A DNA stretch of 64,000 nucleotides from Cyprinodon diabolis (GCA_030533445.1 CM060065.1:28069974-28133973), one strand, 5' to 3'. Positions 47,412 through 59,735 are shown, counted from the first letter of the stretch. The notes: generated by a model not told the origin, from the sequence alone. Numbers and translations are program-made.

Positions 47412-49670
47412 GCAGCTCTTCAGCTTCTCACCACACCAGCATTGGGGAGAGGAGGACACAAATGGGGAAGGGGGATGTATGCAAGTGAGTGTGCATAGGA
47501 GTGAATAAAGAGGGGGCTGGTGGAGGTGGGTGGACACAGAGAGACCTAGGTTCTGATATGACTCTATACCACCCTTTCTTCTTTTTGTCTACAGCAGTTA
47601 GAATTGTTCCAAACAGGAGATGTGCAGTTCCTCCTCCAGCTCAGTCCACCTGTCCCACTCTTCCATCAGAGCAATGTGAAGTCTGCACTGCAGACAAGGA
47701 AGTCTGGAAACAGCAACATCACACCAGATTTATCAGCCACTCACTTTGGGAAACGCAGCATTGTGAGGTTTGGCTCTGTCTGTGCAGAAAACACAGAAAG
47801 ATCCAGAGCTAAGAGGGGAGGGAAACAGAAAAAGGGGAGGGCTGGCACACAGCCCAGACTGCAAGAGAGAGAGAGGGGGGGGGGTCAGGGAGGGCTGTGG
47901 ACCACTGGAGATGGGAAGCTGGTTGTTAGGGTGTGAGTATAGACATGTGTGAGGGTGGCACAGAAATCCATAATTCAAGGCAAAATGACACACCCAGTCT
48001 TGTCAGATAGTTGTGTATGGAATACAGGAAATTAAGACATGACATCTAGATGACAGTAAAGCACGATTCACTGCAACAAAGGTGGTTTTATAAAGGGGTT
48101 AAAAAAATCCCACACCTTTAGATAAGAAGGAAATGGTGCCTCCCTATTCCTAGTTAAATTGGCTGTTACAGCCTGCCCCCTACTGGACGAATAATGCAAT
48201 TTCAAAATGTCTACAGCATAAGGTTTATTTATCAACCTCTTTGAATAAAGCCAGAAAGATTTGGAGGAAGTTTTCTTTGTAGGAGAAAATCGAGCATTGG
48301 TCAAGATTTTTTTTCCAGTTCGAAATAGTGAAACTGGTATAATGGATATCAGATGGTTTAATTAGTCATGCACATTTTTTGTAAAGCAGGTGAGTGATGT
48401 GAGAGCTTCTATTTCCAATAAAAAACTCAACTTTTTTGTGTGTTTGTGTTATCTGCTTTTTACCTCGTCTAGGGCTAGTTTTAAATACCAATCTTTTTCA
48501 GATCAAGGTAATGTTTTCAGTCTTTATTGGAGTTGTGCCCTTAAGTTTACAAATCAAGAGATGCCTGACTGTAATTTTTGCCAAGCACAAAAAATATTCG
48601 AGTTAGTTCAACACTTTTTACAATATGGCTGACTGAGAACACCACTGCCTGGTTTTAATTATTTGCTCTAAAGCTCATCCTGTGTAAAAAAAAAAATCTA
48701 ACAAAAACTAAGGAAAAGTGTGGTGACTTAAGCTTAATGGAAAAGCAAAAGAAACATTTCATAGTGTAATAATCTAAGTCTTTTTTTTTTTTAGCAAATG
48801 TGAATATTTTTTTTTTACTTAGACTAGCCTGCATGAGCCTTAAACACTCATGCAGGACAAAGTAAGAATGTTATTTGTTGTTAGTTTTTTTATACAATGT
48901 ATGTAAATATTTGGTTTCAACATTATTTATTCAACTCTAATATTCATTCAGGCTTTGTGCACCCAAATAACAATGTCTTTTTGATTTTTTAAAACAACAA
49001 ATATGCAGTCTTAAGATGCTGTTAGGTCATGCATGTTTAATACAATGAATGTATAGATTCCTGTATGATTTAGAAAGCCTCACATTGAAATTCTCATGGT
49101 TTTTAATTCTCTCTTACCATTTTATTAAGCTTAGTTATGCGCTCCAAGGTGGCTCCATATATCCAGTCATTTAAAAAGTAGTAAAAACTAATTCTACATA
49201 TTAGTTAAAAACAAAATGTTAGATATTTAATTAAATGTAGGATTGCTTTCTATAGCTATGACAACCAATTTCCAAGACTCCCTATTGTCTTGTCAAATTA
49301 CCTGATACCCCACATACAGTCAGAGATGTTTATTCAATAAGAATGGCATTACTTTATAATAATATGACTAAAGTAGAAGATAAAAGCATGTTGCAGTAGA
49401 ACTACTCCTAAAATAATGTAATTATTTCCCTTCTTACCTCTCCCGGTGTTACTTCATATAACGTCAATGTTATTGGGAAATATTAAGGTATGGAGCTCAC
49501 AGATGCTTAAAAGTCGACTTCGCGCTTTACAAAAACTGTCCTTTACAGGCCGCCGTAGCAGCGATAAATATTGACAAGCAGCTGTTTCTACATGTTAATG
49601 CTCACGTGGAGGATTTCCCAGTGCAGTTCAGTGTTGAAGCATCAGTCCTTTTCTAACACAAAACAACCTA
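47412..49670. promoter_or_regulatory. divergent dbndd1-mthfsd intergenic region
   Basis: 2.26 kb between the two start codons, so it should hold both promoters. Near dbndd1 the sequence is purine-rich, with (GA)n/(G)n at 47864-47883. Near mthfsd, a CG-richer patch at 49510-49610 contains CACGTG (49603-49608), an E-box 63 bp before the mthfsd ATG, and GCCGCCGTAGC. No TATA box is evident. The middle is AT-rich with no gene. Confidence 0.45.
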
Positions 49671-52600
49671 ATGGAGCCTGTCATCAAAATAAACCCAGGT
49701 AAGAGGATCGCTCGTCCAGTTTTATCTGCTTTAAAATGTAGCTAAGAGCAACACTCGCTGATGTAGCTCTGCACGGTCATACTTTTGCTAAACCCTGTTT
49801 CTTCTTATTCTAACGTGCAGGAGCGTCGAAGTGGGACATCCGCCAGAAAGTTTGGGACTTCATAGAAGAAAAGAACCTAGCTAACTTCCCCAGGCCTGTT
49901 TACAACAGAATCCCAAACTTTAAGGCAGGTTCGGGCTGAGGAAGAACCACCGTGTATTTTATTAGTAGTTCTGACGTCACTATTCAATTTGATTCTTATT
50001 TCTTTGGTTGGGTTTGTAGATCTTGTCCTACGAGTTCGGCTTGTGGGCTATTTCGGGTCTCTGGGGTCATTATTTTTTAGGGACACTAAAAATAGCACTG
50101 AGCAACTGTTTTCCTCCGTTTTCCTGGTCGAGATACTTTACAGCCGGATCACCGTCACTAAAGCAGATCTTATAGATTTAAAATTACCCCCTGGAATACA
50201 TTTAATCCCCTCTTTTTTTCTTTGTGCTCCACGGTCATTTTCTGCTGGCTGGCATGTTAAAAATAATTTGCACTTAGGAGGCTGCTATGATATTCATACC
50301 CCTTAGTTTTACCCCTTAGTCCATAATATAGAAGTATAATGAGGATTTTAATATTGAGGATCAACAAAAATCTGTCAGTTGTGAAGGGAAACGACATTGA
50401 AAAAAAGCTAAAAATGGAGAAATGCACCAGCATCTTATTGATAATACTATGGAAGCCTGCAGAAGACTTGGCATAGGTACAGAAAAGTATCTTCCATTTT
50501 AAAATCTAGATCTAAATCCAATAGATGATGGTTTATTATTTAAAAAACATTTTTGGAATGAAAATTTACATTTTAAGATATTTTTGCTAAAGAACAGATT
50601 CCCTTTTTTTTATTTTATTTTATTTTTTTTTAACAAATTTTATTTCGAAAGAGCAGAGAGGGGTTTTTACTAAATACATTTATCTACACATCATTTTTTT
50701 TTTATAAAACACAAAAAAAACAGATAAACTGCCATATTATTTACCATTAACTTCACATCCATCCAGTATTTTGATGTGGTCTATGACATAAAATCCTAAT
50801 AAAATAAAATCAAGTTGGTTCTTAATGTGTTAAACTAAGCACTACTTTCACATGTTGCTTTAGCTACTTTGTCTTGTTTTATGTCTACTTATATCAGGTT
50901 ACGACATGGTAAGTTGTAACCTGTTTCTCGTCTGAATAAGAGATTCTCAGAAGTATGAACATAGCTACATAGATGTGGAAAAATATATAGTACAACTTTT
51001 CTGCAGTACTGTTTCTCATGTTCCTTGATACCCAAGGGAAATATTTATTTATAATGCATAGTTTGAATTTCAAACCTTTAAAAAAAAATAAATAGGTATA
51101 TGATTTTTTTATAATCTTACTCGATAGTGCAGGTTGCAGGTTTTTCCTTTGTTACAGTCCTACTCCATTTATCTGAGCCTTCAAATCTTTCTCTTAAAGT
51201 ACACAAATACTGCAGCTCCTTCATAAGTTCTTGTTCTGCTGTTGGTGTTATATTGATTATTATGGATACATTCAAACAGGGGCTCTTCTAAAATACGTAG
51301 GGACCCAGCATTAAGATCCACTGATTTAGATGTTGAGCTGTTTGAAAAATGCTGTGCACAGATAAGTAAATAATATCAATATTCAAATGAATAGCAGTTG
51401 TAGTTATAGCAGTAGCTTAAATCAGATGTTAGTTTAAGCAGTAGCTTAAATCAGATATTACTATATCTGAAAGTTTCGCTGCATAGTTCTTGTGGTTTAA
51501 ATTTTTTTTCATTGCGTTTTTTTTTGGTCAGGGAGCAAATCAGGCCTGCAACAGGCTTGCAGAGCTGCAGGAGTTTAAATCCAGCCAGACAGTGAAAGTA
51601 AACCCAGACAGACCCCAGCAGCAGGCTCGCTTTGTCGCACTGGAAGTAAGTTGAACCAAAAGCAAGAAAGAAACCCTTCCATGTATTGCTGTCTTTCCTC
51701 TACAGGGGGCCTTCGGAGCCTGCAGCAAAGTGGCAGAATTGCAGGCTTTCGCCCAGACAGCTGAGGTGAAAGTGGATCCTGACAAACCTCTGGAGGGTGC
51801 TCGGTTTGCAGTGCTGCAGGTAGCACTGCCTTGCTGGAAGAAAGGCACCAAAAAACACTGATGTGCAGAGATACATGTTTTAGAATCTGTCATTTTTGCA
51901 GGAAAAAACAAAATCCTTTCTAAAATGTAAAACATTAAATGAAACACAATCATAAATGTTTTTGTTTTTATCTGATTATTATTTTCATCATCACTTAGCA
52001 TATCTTATACATCACTGTTATGTCTTTTTAAATAATTCCTGATATCTTGTTCTTCATTGGTTGGCATCATCCTCACAGGCACAAAAAACTTTGTTGGTTC
52101 CAACTCCTCGTCTTCGCTCTGGTCTCTTCAATAAGATCACTCCCCCGCAGGGTGCCAACAAGGAGCAGCTGCGTGTTTGTTGTTCTTCTCAGGTTTGAAA
52201 TCTGTTTCATACCCCGACAATAGCCATGAGTCCCAGACAGATCAAGAGATTTTAATCAGTCCTTTGGATCCCCTACAGGGTGTAAAGGACTTTAGTGTTC
52301 CTGTTGGCCTGGATGCAACAGTGAAGGTGGACCTTGTGGTTGTTGGCTCTGTGGCAGTTTCTGAGAAAGGTTTGTTCATTTTACCAAAGAAAAAAGGTGT
52401 TTTTTTTATTAACACATTTTCTTCAAAGCTTAAAACGTAGATATGTTTTCATTGATTTATTTCAAGTTAAGTAAATCTGATGATAAAAATTGTATTCTTT
52501 TAAGTATTTTGTAAATCTATGTCCTATCTATTTAAACCTTCCTTTGAAAAACATCTTTGCTTGTGTGCACCACCTTCAGGCTGCCGGATTGGAAAGGGGG

Positions 52601-55600
52601 AGGGCTTTGCAGATATGGAGTGGGCCATGATGGCTTCCATGGGAGCTGTGAATCAATCCACCGTCGTCGTCACTGTTGTCCATGACTGCCAGGTTAGTTG
52701 TTGCCCAATTTCCTGGCAAGTAACAACTGCTTCATTAAAGATTTTATTATCCATTGTCCTTTTATAAGCTAATGGTATCTATGCATGTCTGTTTTAGGTG
52801 GTAGATATTCCAGAGGAGCTCATGGGGAGTCATGACCTAACAGTCGATTACATCCTCACTCCAACCAGAGTCATTAAAACTGAATGCAAGCTGCCCAAAC
52901 CGCAGGGAATCATCTGGACTAAGGTAAGAGCGAATGCTATCCCGTATGGTGCCACGGAGCAATTACATTTAAATATATTTTTAGCATGCCAGTTACATTC
53001 TTATTTTCTCTCTGATTAATGAGTTTTGTTCAAAAAATACTTTTTTGTTTTACAAAAAATGCTTTACAACCATCAGGGGCAGGGTGGGACAAGGGCACCA
53101 TTCATACAGTAAGTGAAGCTGCAGGTTGTAGACCCCTGATCTAGCAGGTGAAAACTCTGAGCCTGTCTAAAACCTGGTGAAGCTAAAACTAAAACACCTT
53201 CATTTTTACATCATTGGTAAATTATTAATACATAAGAAATGTAATTATCTAAAGCAGGGGTTTTCAAAGTATGAAAGGGTGAGCCCCCCTCCAGGGAGCA
53301 CTATGCCTGCTGCCCCCCCCCCCCCCCCCCCCCCCCAACATAATCAACCCACACACACAAAAAAAAAAATGCCACTACAAAACACCTTGTAATTGCTTTT
53401 ATTTTAGAACCATCTTATCTTTTAAAATGTCACTATCTGAGTGATATTTAACACATGAACATTTTAAAACATTTCCTCCCATTTTAATTATTTTATCGGG
53501 CCTTTGTATGGCAAATACGCCCTTTTTTCATTTTTCTAATGATAACAACCCCAAACTCACTTTTCAACTGTTTTCTCAAACAAACGTTACATCTGAGATT
53601 CTGAGTTTAATGTTTGAGATACCAACAGTGTTTTCACATCTTAACAAAAACATTTTGATCAGATCTTCATTGAGCTGTGGAAATTCAGTCCCTACTGACA
53701 GCCAAAAGTGCGCAAGTGACACAATACTCATCCTTCGTTTCAAGTCCATGTCACAGCTCAGCTCAGCCAGAGCCTCTTCCTCTCCTGCTGAAAGTCCATC
53801 TTTGAGTGTCACGGGGAAGGAAAATGGGTTTCTCTGCCACTGGTTTGCCATTGTCTCCTCTCCGAACTGCTCGCGCATCCCCTCCAAATGCGCGCAGACA
53901 GTCTGCTGTAAAAACTCCACGTTCAGCCCCGCTCTGGCCAAAACATCCTCTAAGGTGGGAAACATTTCCACTGATCCCCGCTCCACACGCGCACCCCACA
54001 GTTCCAACTTTGTCCTAAATCCATATTTATTTTTTCCCTCGCACCGTGCCTCCCCTAATGTGCTCTGGCGCCCCCCAGGGGAGGCGCGCCTCACACTTTG
54101 AAAACCGCCGATCTAAAGCAAGCAACCAACTGCGGTTTTTTATCTTTAAATATCGATTCAGTATAATGTCAATATATGTGCAGGGGTTATAATAGGGGCC
54201 AGGACTAGTTATACAGAGGCACTAGACCTGCCCGTGTAGGGCGGGGTTCTTTGTTGCCCCTTAGACGTCTTAGAAGTCTGAGACATAGATCATGTCATTA
54301 TTTATACACTTTATTTTGAAAGTATTTTATCCCCTCCATGCCTGCTTGTAGCATTCCAAAAAAAAGTTAAAAAATAGTCCATTTAACTTTGTTTCCAAGT
54401 TTGATGATGTTTTGCTTCCTATCCAGGAAGCGTTTTCCACTTCAAAATGTCAGAATAAGCGTTGAGGTCGAAGTTTTATATATTAAGTAGCCCAAAAAAC
54501 TTGTTTTGGCTTAGAAAACATGCAAATGGAACCAGAAGAACGGCCCGCCCCTAAGAAATGGGGAATTGTTTTGGGTTCTTTGTTAGCCTGCAATACCAGA
54601 TACTGGTCTATGCCTCTTAAAGGGAGGTCATTAGGGGCTTGTAGCACACAATGCATTTCTAGAATGTCAGTTCTGTCCTTGAAAATGGTCAAAATATATT
54701 AATTTTAACTAACATTCTCATTATATATACATCGAAAACTACCATAAAGGTCATCGTTGTCACAGCTGGCTTGGTTCCAAACTCACAATGACTCAGTTCC
54801 TGTTTGACTCTCCTTGGAGCACGGTGTTAGTTTAGCTCTAACAGCAGATCCAGAGAAGCCTCTGACTGAAGATGCTCTGTTGTTGTTCAGCAGTCAGATG
54901 AAGAGGGTGCGCAGGCTTGTCCTTTATGTTCTTCATTTTATAAACAATTCTTGAACTTAAGTCTAGTGTCTCAACATTTGTACTGCCTTTTAACTGTTTC
55001 AGTGCAACAGCCTTTCTCCCAATATGCGCCTAACACATGTTGGGTTGTTAAAACAAAATATTGGTCCTATCTTTACTTATTAAACAAGTGGAGCGTGAAA
55101 TCTTCTTGCATTTTGTTTTTAACTAGAAATATGCTAAAATAGATGATTTGTGTTTGTGAAGCTCTTGCTAGTTTTCTTGCATCATATCAAAAGATATCTC
55201 TCTTTTTTTTGGTGTTTCACTTTTTAAATTCTCTGTATAGGCTTTTCCTTAGAGCAGCAACCTGTGGCTTCGGAGCTGCTATGGCTGTTAACAGTGGCTA
55301 AAATCGATTAAGAACCAACTGATTGTTTTGAATTTAGTAAATAAACGTATGCAATTCTTCAAAGGTTTTGCAGAGTTTTATAAATTCAAGATTCAAACTG
55401 AAGTTTCACAACACATATGTTTTTAGCTCTATATTCCTTGTCATTAGCTTTTTTTTGTTATAGTATCCTATAACGGAAAGTCATTCTTCCTCTTTATGAA
55501 AGATTTGATTTATCCTGTAAAGCCTAAAACATTAAATATTGACAGACAATTTATAATTTTTCAAAACTAGGGTCGTCGTTGTCGACATTGTAAATAATAA

Positions 55601-57506
55601 TAATAATAAAAATCCATAAACTTTGAATCATTTAAATTAGAGAAGCTATTTGCATCATTTGTGACACATTTAAGCATTTCTTTTTTATTTTATTATGAAT
55701 TTTCTGTTCCCGTCCTTTGTATAATTGTATAAATCCTGTTTTTCAAGAGACAAAATACTATGATGATGATGTGGAGGTCTCAAAAGTTGAAATATGGCAC
55801 ACTTCGTATTAAAAGGTTGAAAACTGAAAATACTACTAAAATGTTTTTTTTTAATAAAATACCAAGAGATCGCATATTACAGATAACAAAATTACCAAGT
55901 TTTATTGTAACTAAAGGATATGTAATACTTGTGGCTCTAAACAACCTTTATTTAACTAGGCTTTAAAAGGTTTCAGACCCTTGCCTTAGACTAAGCTTCA
56001 GTGCTTGATATCCCTTCTTTACTGATTATTTAAGGTAACACTGCCCCCTAGTGGAATGAACCTATTTATCTTCATAATATTTTGAAATCGCTGTTTCTTT
56101 AATTGTTCATTTGATATTTTATAACAACATATTAACAATTTGATAATAAAAATTAATAATAAAATACTTGTGCTCATAAAAATTAGCAGAGGTTTCAGTG
56201 TATATTTTAATAAAAAGTCCAGGTGCTGTATTAAAGTATCCTCTCTGCATTATGTCCAAATCTCACTTTCTTTCCTGTCTGTTTATGACACAGTCTGGTT
56301 TAAATCCTCCTCCTGATTTACTGATACTGACTGGCAGAGACATTGTGTGAATTTCTCCATGATTAATTTTAATCAGACAAGATGAGAATATCTTTCTTGT
56401 CTTCTGGGCATGTGATGTGTGTAAGCTCTGGGTTTCTCCAGACACATGTAAGTAAACAAGCCCCAGTGACCTCCCAGTCAGGAAGGCCAAGTCTGATCAT
56501 CAAAGGCGGCTCTGCCCAGCCAGCTTGGCTCTGCAGGGTTCAGGAGGAACGGCGGGTCAAACAGGCCAGCGTGAGAAACAATAGCCCTGTATCCTATACA
56601 TAACTGGTCAGCATCAAAGGCTGCCAGGACACTTAAAGACCCAACAAATCAAGACGGCAGAGTTTATTTTTAACTGTGTGGGAAGTGAAATATCCTGCTG
56701 CTGTAAAGATATTTATTAACGGTGGGCAGTATGAGCTAAAACCGGTTCTTTTGTCTTTGTAGCTGGATGCAGAAAAGTTGGAGAAAATTCCCATCCTGAA
56801 GAAGCTGCACGCTCTGGAGGAACAGGCTGGGAAGGATGTGACTCTGGGAACACAGTCGCATACTGCAGAGCCTGGTCTGCAAACTAATCTACCAAAAAGA
56901 CAACCACGACGGAGGCCAAGGTGGAACACACAACAGGATACCGAGGGAGAAACCAGCCAGGAATCCAGGCAGGAGAAAAAAGGAGAGGCTGATCAGAAAG
57001 CCAGACAGCAGCCAGCTAGAGTCAGGAAAGAGAGCAGGGGAAGTGGCAAAGGAGAGGAGGAGGGAGAAGCTGGTAAAGCGGTGAAAGGCCGGAGCAGGAG
57101 GAGGATGAAGGAGCAGGGCCCAGAGGAAGGTGGAGGTGAAACAGTGAGCCAAAGGAAGCTCCCTCAAAGTGTCACCACTGTTTACCTGGGAGGAATCCCA
57201 GCTGGCCTGCGCGTCAGCGAGCTGAAAGTGGCCCTCAGGGAGAGGAAGGCTGCTCCGCTGAGGCTCACCTGGCAGGGGGCCCAGCACAGAGCCTTCCTGG
57301 ACTACAGCGACCCTCAGGTGGCAGACCAGGCCCTGGAGGCGCTGCAGGGTCTCTGTCTGAATGGTCACAGCCTGCAGGCCGAGCCTGCCAAGAGCCAGCG
57401 GGGACACAAGAGGTCCGGACAGAGACAAAAACCATCAGTGGCCGCAGAGTCCAAAACGCCCCCGACAGGTTCTAAAAGTGACACCGCCAAGGAGGCGGAG
57501 AACTAA
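49671..57506 (+). CDS. mthfsd: methenyltetrahydrofolate synthetase domain-containing protein
   Basis: Exons: 49671-49698, 49821-49924, 51532-51645 (3a), 51706-51819 (3b), 52079-52192, 52279-52369, 52580-52692, 52798-52923 and 56763-57506. All are in frame: 515 residues with both 3a and 3b, 477 with one. The N-terminal half is a 5-formyl-THF cyclo-ligase-like domain, with [20 protein letters not shown], then [12 protein letters not shown] and [15 protein letters not shown] in place of the nucleotide-binding GKGxGYYD motif. VVDIPEEL and [10 protein letters not shown] follow. The C-terminus is an RRM (from about residue 370 in the 477 form: VYLGGI as RNP2, HRAFLDYS as RNP1). Between them is a highly charged Arg/Lys/Glu linker of about 80 residues, not matched in my recollection of the 383-residue human protein. 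Folate activity is unproven in the family; RNA binding is the likelier role. It converges with foxf1, as in human. Confidence 0.92.
49925..49926 (+). promoter_or_regulatory. mthfsd: GC splice donor of mthfsd intron 2
   Basis: Exon 2 must end after ..CCAAACTTTAAG (IPNFK) to keep frame with exon 3. The next bases are GCAGGT, a GC-AG intron start. The GT four bases downstream would shift the frame. GC donors are rare and often associated with alternative splicing. Confidence 0.65.
49927..51531 (+). other. mthfsd intron 2, no gene
   Basis: AT-rich intron with T-rich runs at about 50597-50640. Nothing coding is recognised. It ends in a polypyrimidine tract, TTTTTTTTTGGTCAG, before exon 3a. Confidence 0.4.
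51532..51645 (+). CDS. mthfsd: mthfsd exon 3a (diverged tandem duplicate)
   Basis: 114 nt, phase 0-0, 38 codons: [15 protein letters not shown], then [19 protein letters not shown]. It has a strong acceptor (T-run + CAG) and donor (GAA|GTAAGT). It is clearly homologous to exon 3b. It differs most in the [10 protein letters not shown] segment, here [10 protein letters not shown]. Confidence 0.8.
51706..51819 (+). CDS. mthfsd: mthfsd exon 3b (ancestral-type copy)
   Basis: 114 nt, phase 0-0: [15 protein letters not shown], then [20 protein letters not shown]. The [12 protein letters not shown] core matches the human protein as I recall it, so 3b looks like the ancestral copy. Only 60 bp (51646-51705) separate it from exon 3a. 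Confidence 0.85.
52924..53254 (+). other. mthfsd intron 7, 5' part
   Basis: Intron sequence with nothing recognised. It ends at the target duplication ATCTAAAG (53247-53254) of the following hAT element. Confidence 0.4.
53255..54110 (-). mobile_element. hAT element with a ZBED-type transposase fragment
   Basis: It starts CAGGGGTTTTCAAAGT and ends ACTTTGAAAACCGCCG, flanked by a perfect 8-bp duplication ATCTAAAG (53247-53254 and 54111-54118). The minus strand (about 53965-53620) encodes [20 protein letters not shown], then a decayed hAT transposase C-terminal block with [11 protein letters not shown] and [12 protein letters not shown]. This resembles the FAM200/ZBED5-like domesticated hAT proteins. 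The N-terminal catalytic part is absent. A C-run (53313-53336) lies inside. Confidence 0.75.
54119..56762 (+). other. mthfsd intron 7, 3' part, no gene
   Basis: AT-rich with no recognised coding sequence. 56260-56640 is somewhat more balanced but holds no convincing exon. It ends in TTTGTAG before exon 8. Confidence 0.35.
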
Positions 57507-58899
57507 CAGCAGCAGGCAGCGCTGTGTTTGCGTTAATGCACGTTTAATCCCCTTAGAAGTGTTTAGCTGCTTCATTTGTAGCATTTCAGATGGAATCTGT
57601 TACATGAAGTCAATGTTCTTAGTTGTATTAAAGCAATAGCAGGACCAGAAGGATGGAGGAAATTAAACTTGGTGTCAGTATTAAATATTACATGAAATAC
57701 ATTTGTTGTAAAGTTTTGGGGCGAAAAATATCTTTAAAAATGTCCAGATGTGCCTTCGTCTGTTCACACTTAACTCTTATTACGTTCGGATGATCTTCCT
57801 CCCTGAAGGTTCATTTCTTACTGCAGGTCATCTTGTTTCTACAATTCTTTTTTTTTTGTTCCGATTGAAAGACATCAGATTTTTAAAGTTGATTTCATAT
57901 TTGGTTGGTAATAATATATAAATAAAAAAATAAAAAATGTGTGCAAGGAAACCACCATCTAGTAGAGTAAGAAATAAAAATGCTATATTGGGCACATTAG
58001 ACCAGACTAACATTAAAAAAATAAAAAATAATTTAAAAAAAAATGTAAAATTAGCATAGAGGCTACATCTTTAGTTCATTTCATTTCTTACCAGTTTTTA
58101 CTGTCTGGTTTTTGTTCGTTTTTTTTTTTACCAAATAAAATCTTAAGTAATATTTTATAATTCAATATTCTACTGGAAACAGTGGACACCATGTGTGTTC
58201 TTCTAGACAAACTTGGAAAGTCAACCATTTCTTTTTTCTTTTTTTCTATATTTGCTACAATTTGCTAACAGTGATTAGAGTCCTAATCTGGCTTCATTTA
58301 TTTTCACTCATTTGTGGGATTTAACCCCAAAAAAAAGTTTTGAAGTTGGGGGTTTAAGACACAAGTTGAGGCAGAATTGTTTGCTTCTTTTACATGTTTG
58401 TTATGGATATTTTTGAACTGATTAATTCTGTAAACTTTTGTTTTTTTACTGTGACTTAAACGATCCTCTCTGTTTAAACTGTTTAACTCTATTAAAGCAT
58501 TTAGTCACATCTAATTTGCATTTGTCTTTTTAAATAGCCTAAAAAAATTGCCAAACACTGTTTGTATTACATTTGAAAGTTATGGATTTGTTCTCTTTGG
58601 TTTTGTTTAAAACATTTCTAAGAGCAAAGATCAGATTTCTTTTCTCCATTTTCACATAGAGAGAAACATATATGTGACATTTAAGCAGCCGTTTTCCTTT
58701 AACAAAGGACATTTTGATAGTGAAAGAATATGCCAGACTTCAGTAGTGAAGTAAAGTAATTTCACTGCCTTTTTGTTTTTTATTTAAACTGCTGGAGTTT
58801 TGAAAGTGTGTTTCTCAAAGGAGATTCATATGAAATTCAATCATGCAGTCCACTTATGATGATTGGTATATGATGCATTGTAGTTCTGTTTTTGTTTTA
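57507..58899. other. mthfsd 3' UTR and intergenic sequence
   Basis: No gene. AATAAA at 58134-58139 is one plausible mthfsd poly(A) signal; the ATTAAA motifs nearer the stop are alternatives. The rest is AT-rich. Confidence 0.35.
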
Positions 58900-59350
58900 C
58901 AGCTCTCTGTGTTACCTGACAAATGATCTCTGCTGTGTCGGTTGTTTCCACTGAAGCTTAGCTCCTCTGAGACCCCAGCCCACGGTGCATCTGTCTGCAC
59001 GGAGCGGGGCCCGGGCTTTTTCTGGAGCTGTCATCCAGGCCTGGCCTGGGAACAGCTGTGCAGCTCCATCCCTCTTTCCTGAACCTCATCAGAGCCGTGA
59101 ACCCCAGCAAATGTCAGCAGTTAGTTAAAGTGCCGTTGCCCTGCACAGGCTGCGCTCGGTGGTATTTTACTCGGGTTCAGTCATTGGTCATGTAAGATAT
59201 CAACTAAATAGTGCATTGCTCTCTGCTGTAAAGATGCACGCCTGGACACCAACATAACCTACAGATTAGGATTCAGAAACACCATCCTGTGGATCTGGAT
59301 TACAATGTGAACCGGAGCAGAGCGCGCTGCCATTTGGCACTAATATATCC
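58900..59350. promoter_or_regulatory. GC-rich non-coding block downstream of foxf1, possible regulatory element
   Basis: This block stands out from the AT-rich surroundings (GAGCGGGGCCCGGGCTTTTT, GGCCTGGCCTGGGAACAGCTG). It has no open frame or repeat signature. It lies between the convergent mthfsd and foxf1 genes, an interval retained between these genes in human. A conserved enhancer is possible, but this is inferred from composition and place only. Confidence 0.3.
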
Positions 59351-59614
59351 TCTAAAAATAAACAAAAATAAAAAAAATAATCCTTAAATCCTTTAATCCT
59401 TAAATAATCCTTATTTTTGTTAATTCAGAGCAACCATAATCATTAAACCATAATCATTAAAAGCGTTAAAACTGAATTATTTTTCTTCCATCCTGTGTTA
59501 TGGTTTGCGGCATTGCGAACATTTGCGTTGATTTAATTGCACCGTTTGTTTAAGATTTAGGTTTTAGCTGCTTTAATGAGCGCAGATTGCTTAGAAATAG
59601 AAGTTATCCCGTAG

Positions 59615-59616
<2 letters not shown>

Positions 59617-59696
<80 letters not shown>
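59617..59696. repeat. (AT)40 microsatellite
   Basis: Uninterrupted AT dinucleotides from 59617 to 59696. Likely polymorphic in length. Confidence 0.9.
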
Positions 59697-59699
<3 letters not shown>

Positions 59700-59735
59700 T
59701 GTTTATCATTTAAAAACGTAGAATTTACAACAAAA

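Noticed and set aside
53576..54094. 172-codon minus-strand frame as a host gene
   Set aside because: It lies inside a hAT element with a perfect 8-bp duplication and matches the C-terminal part of a hAT transposase.
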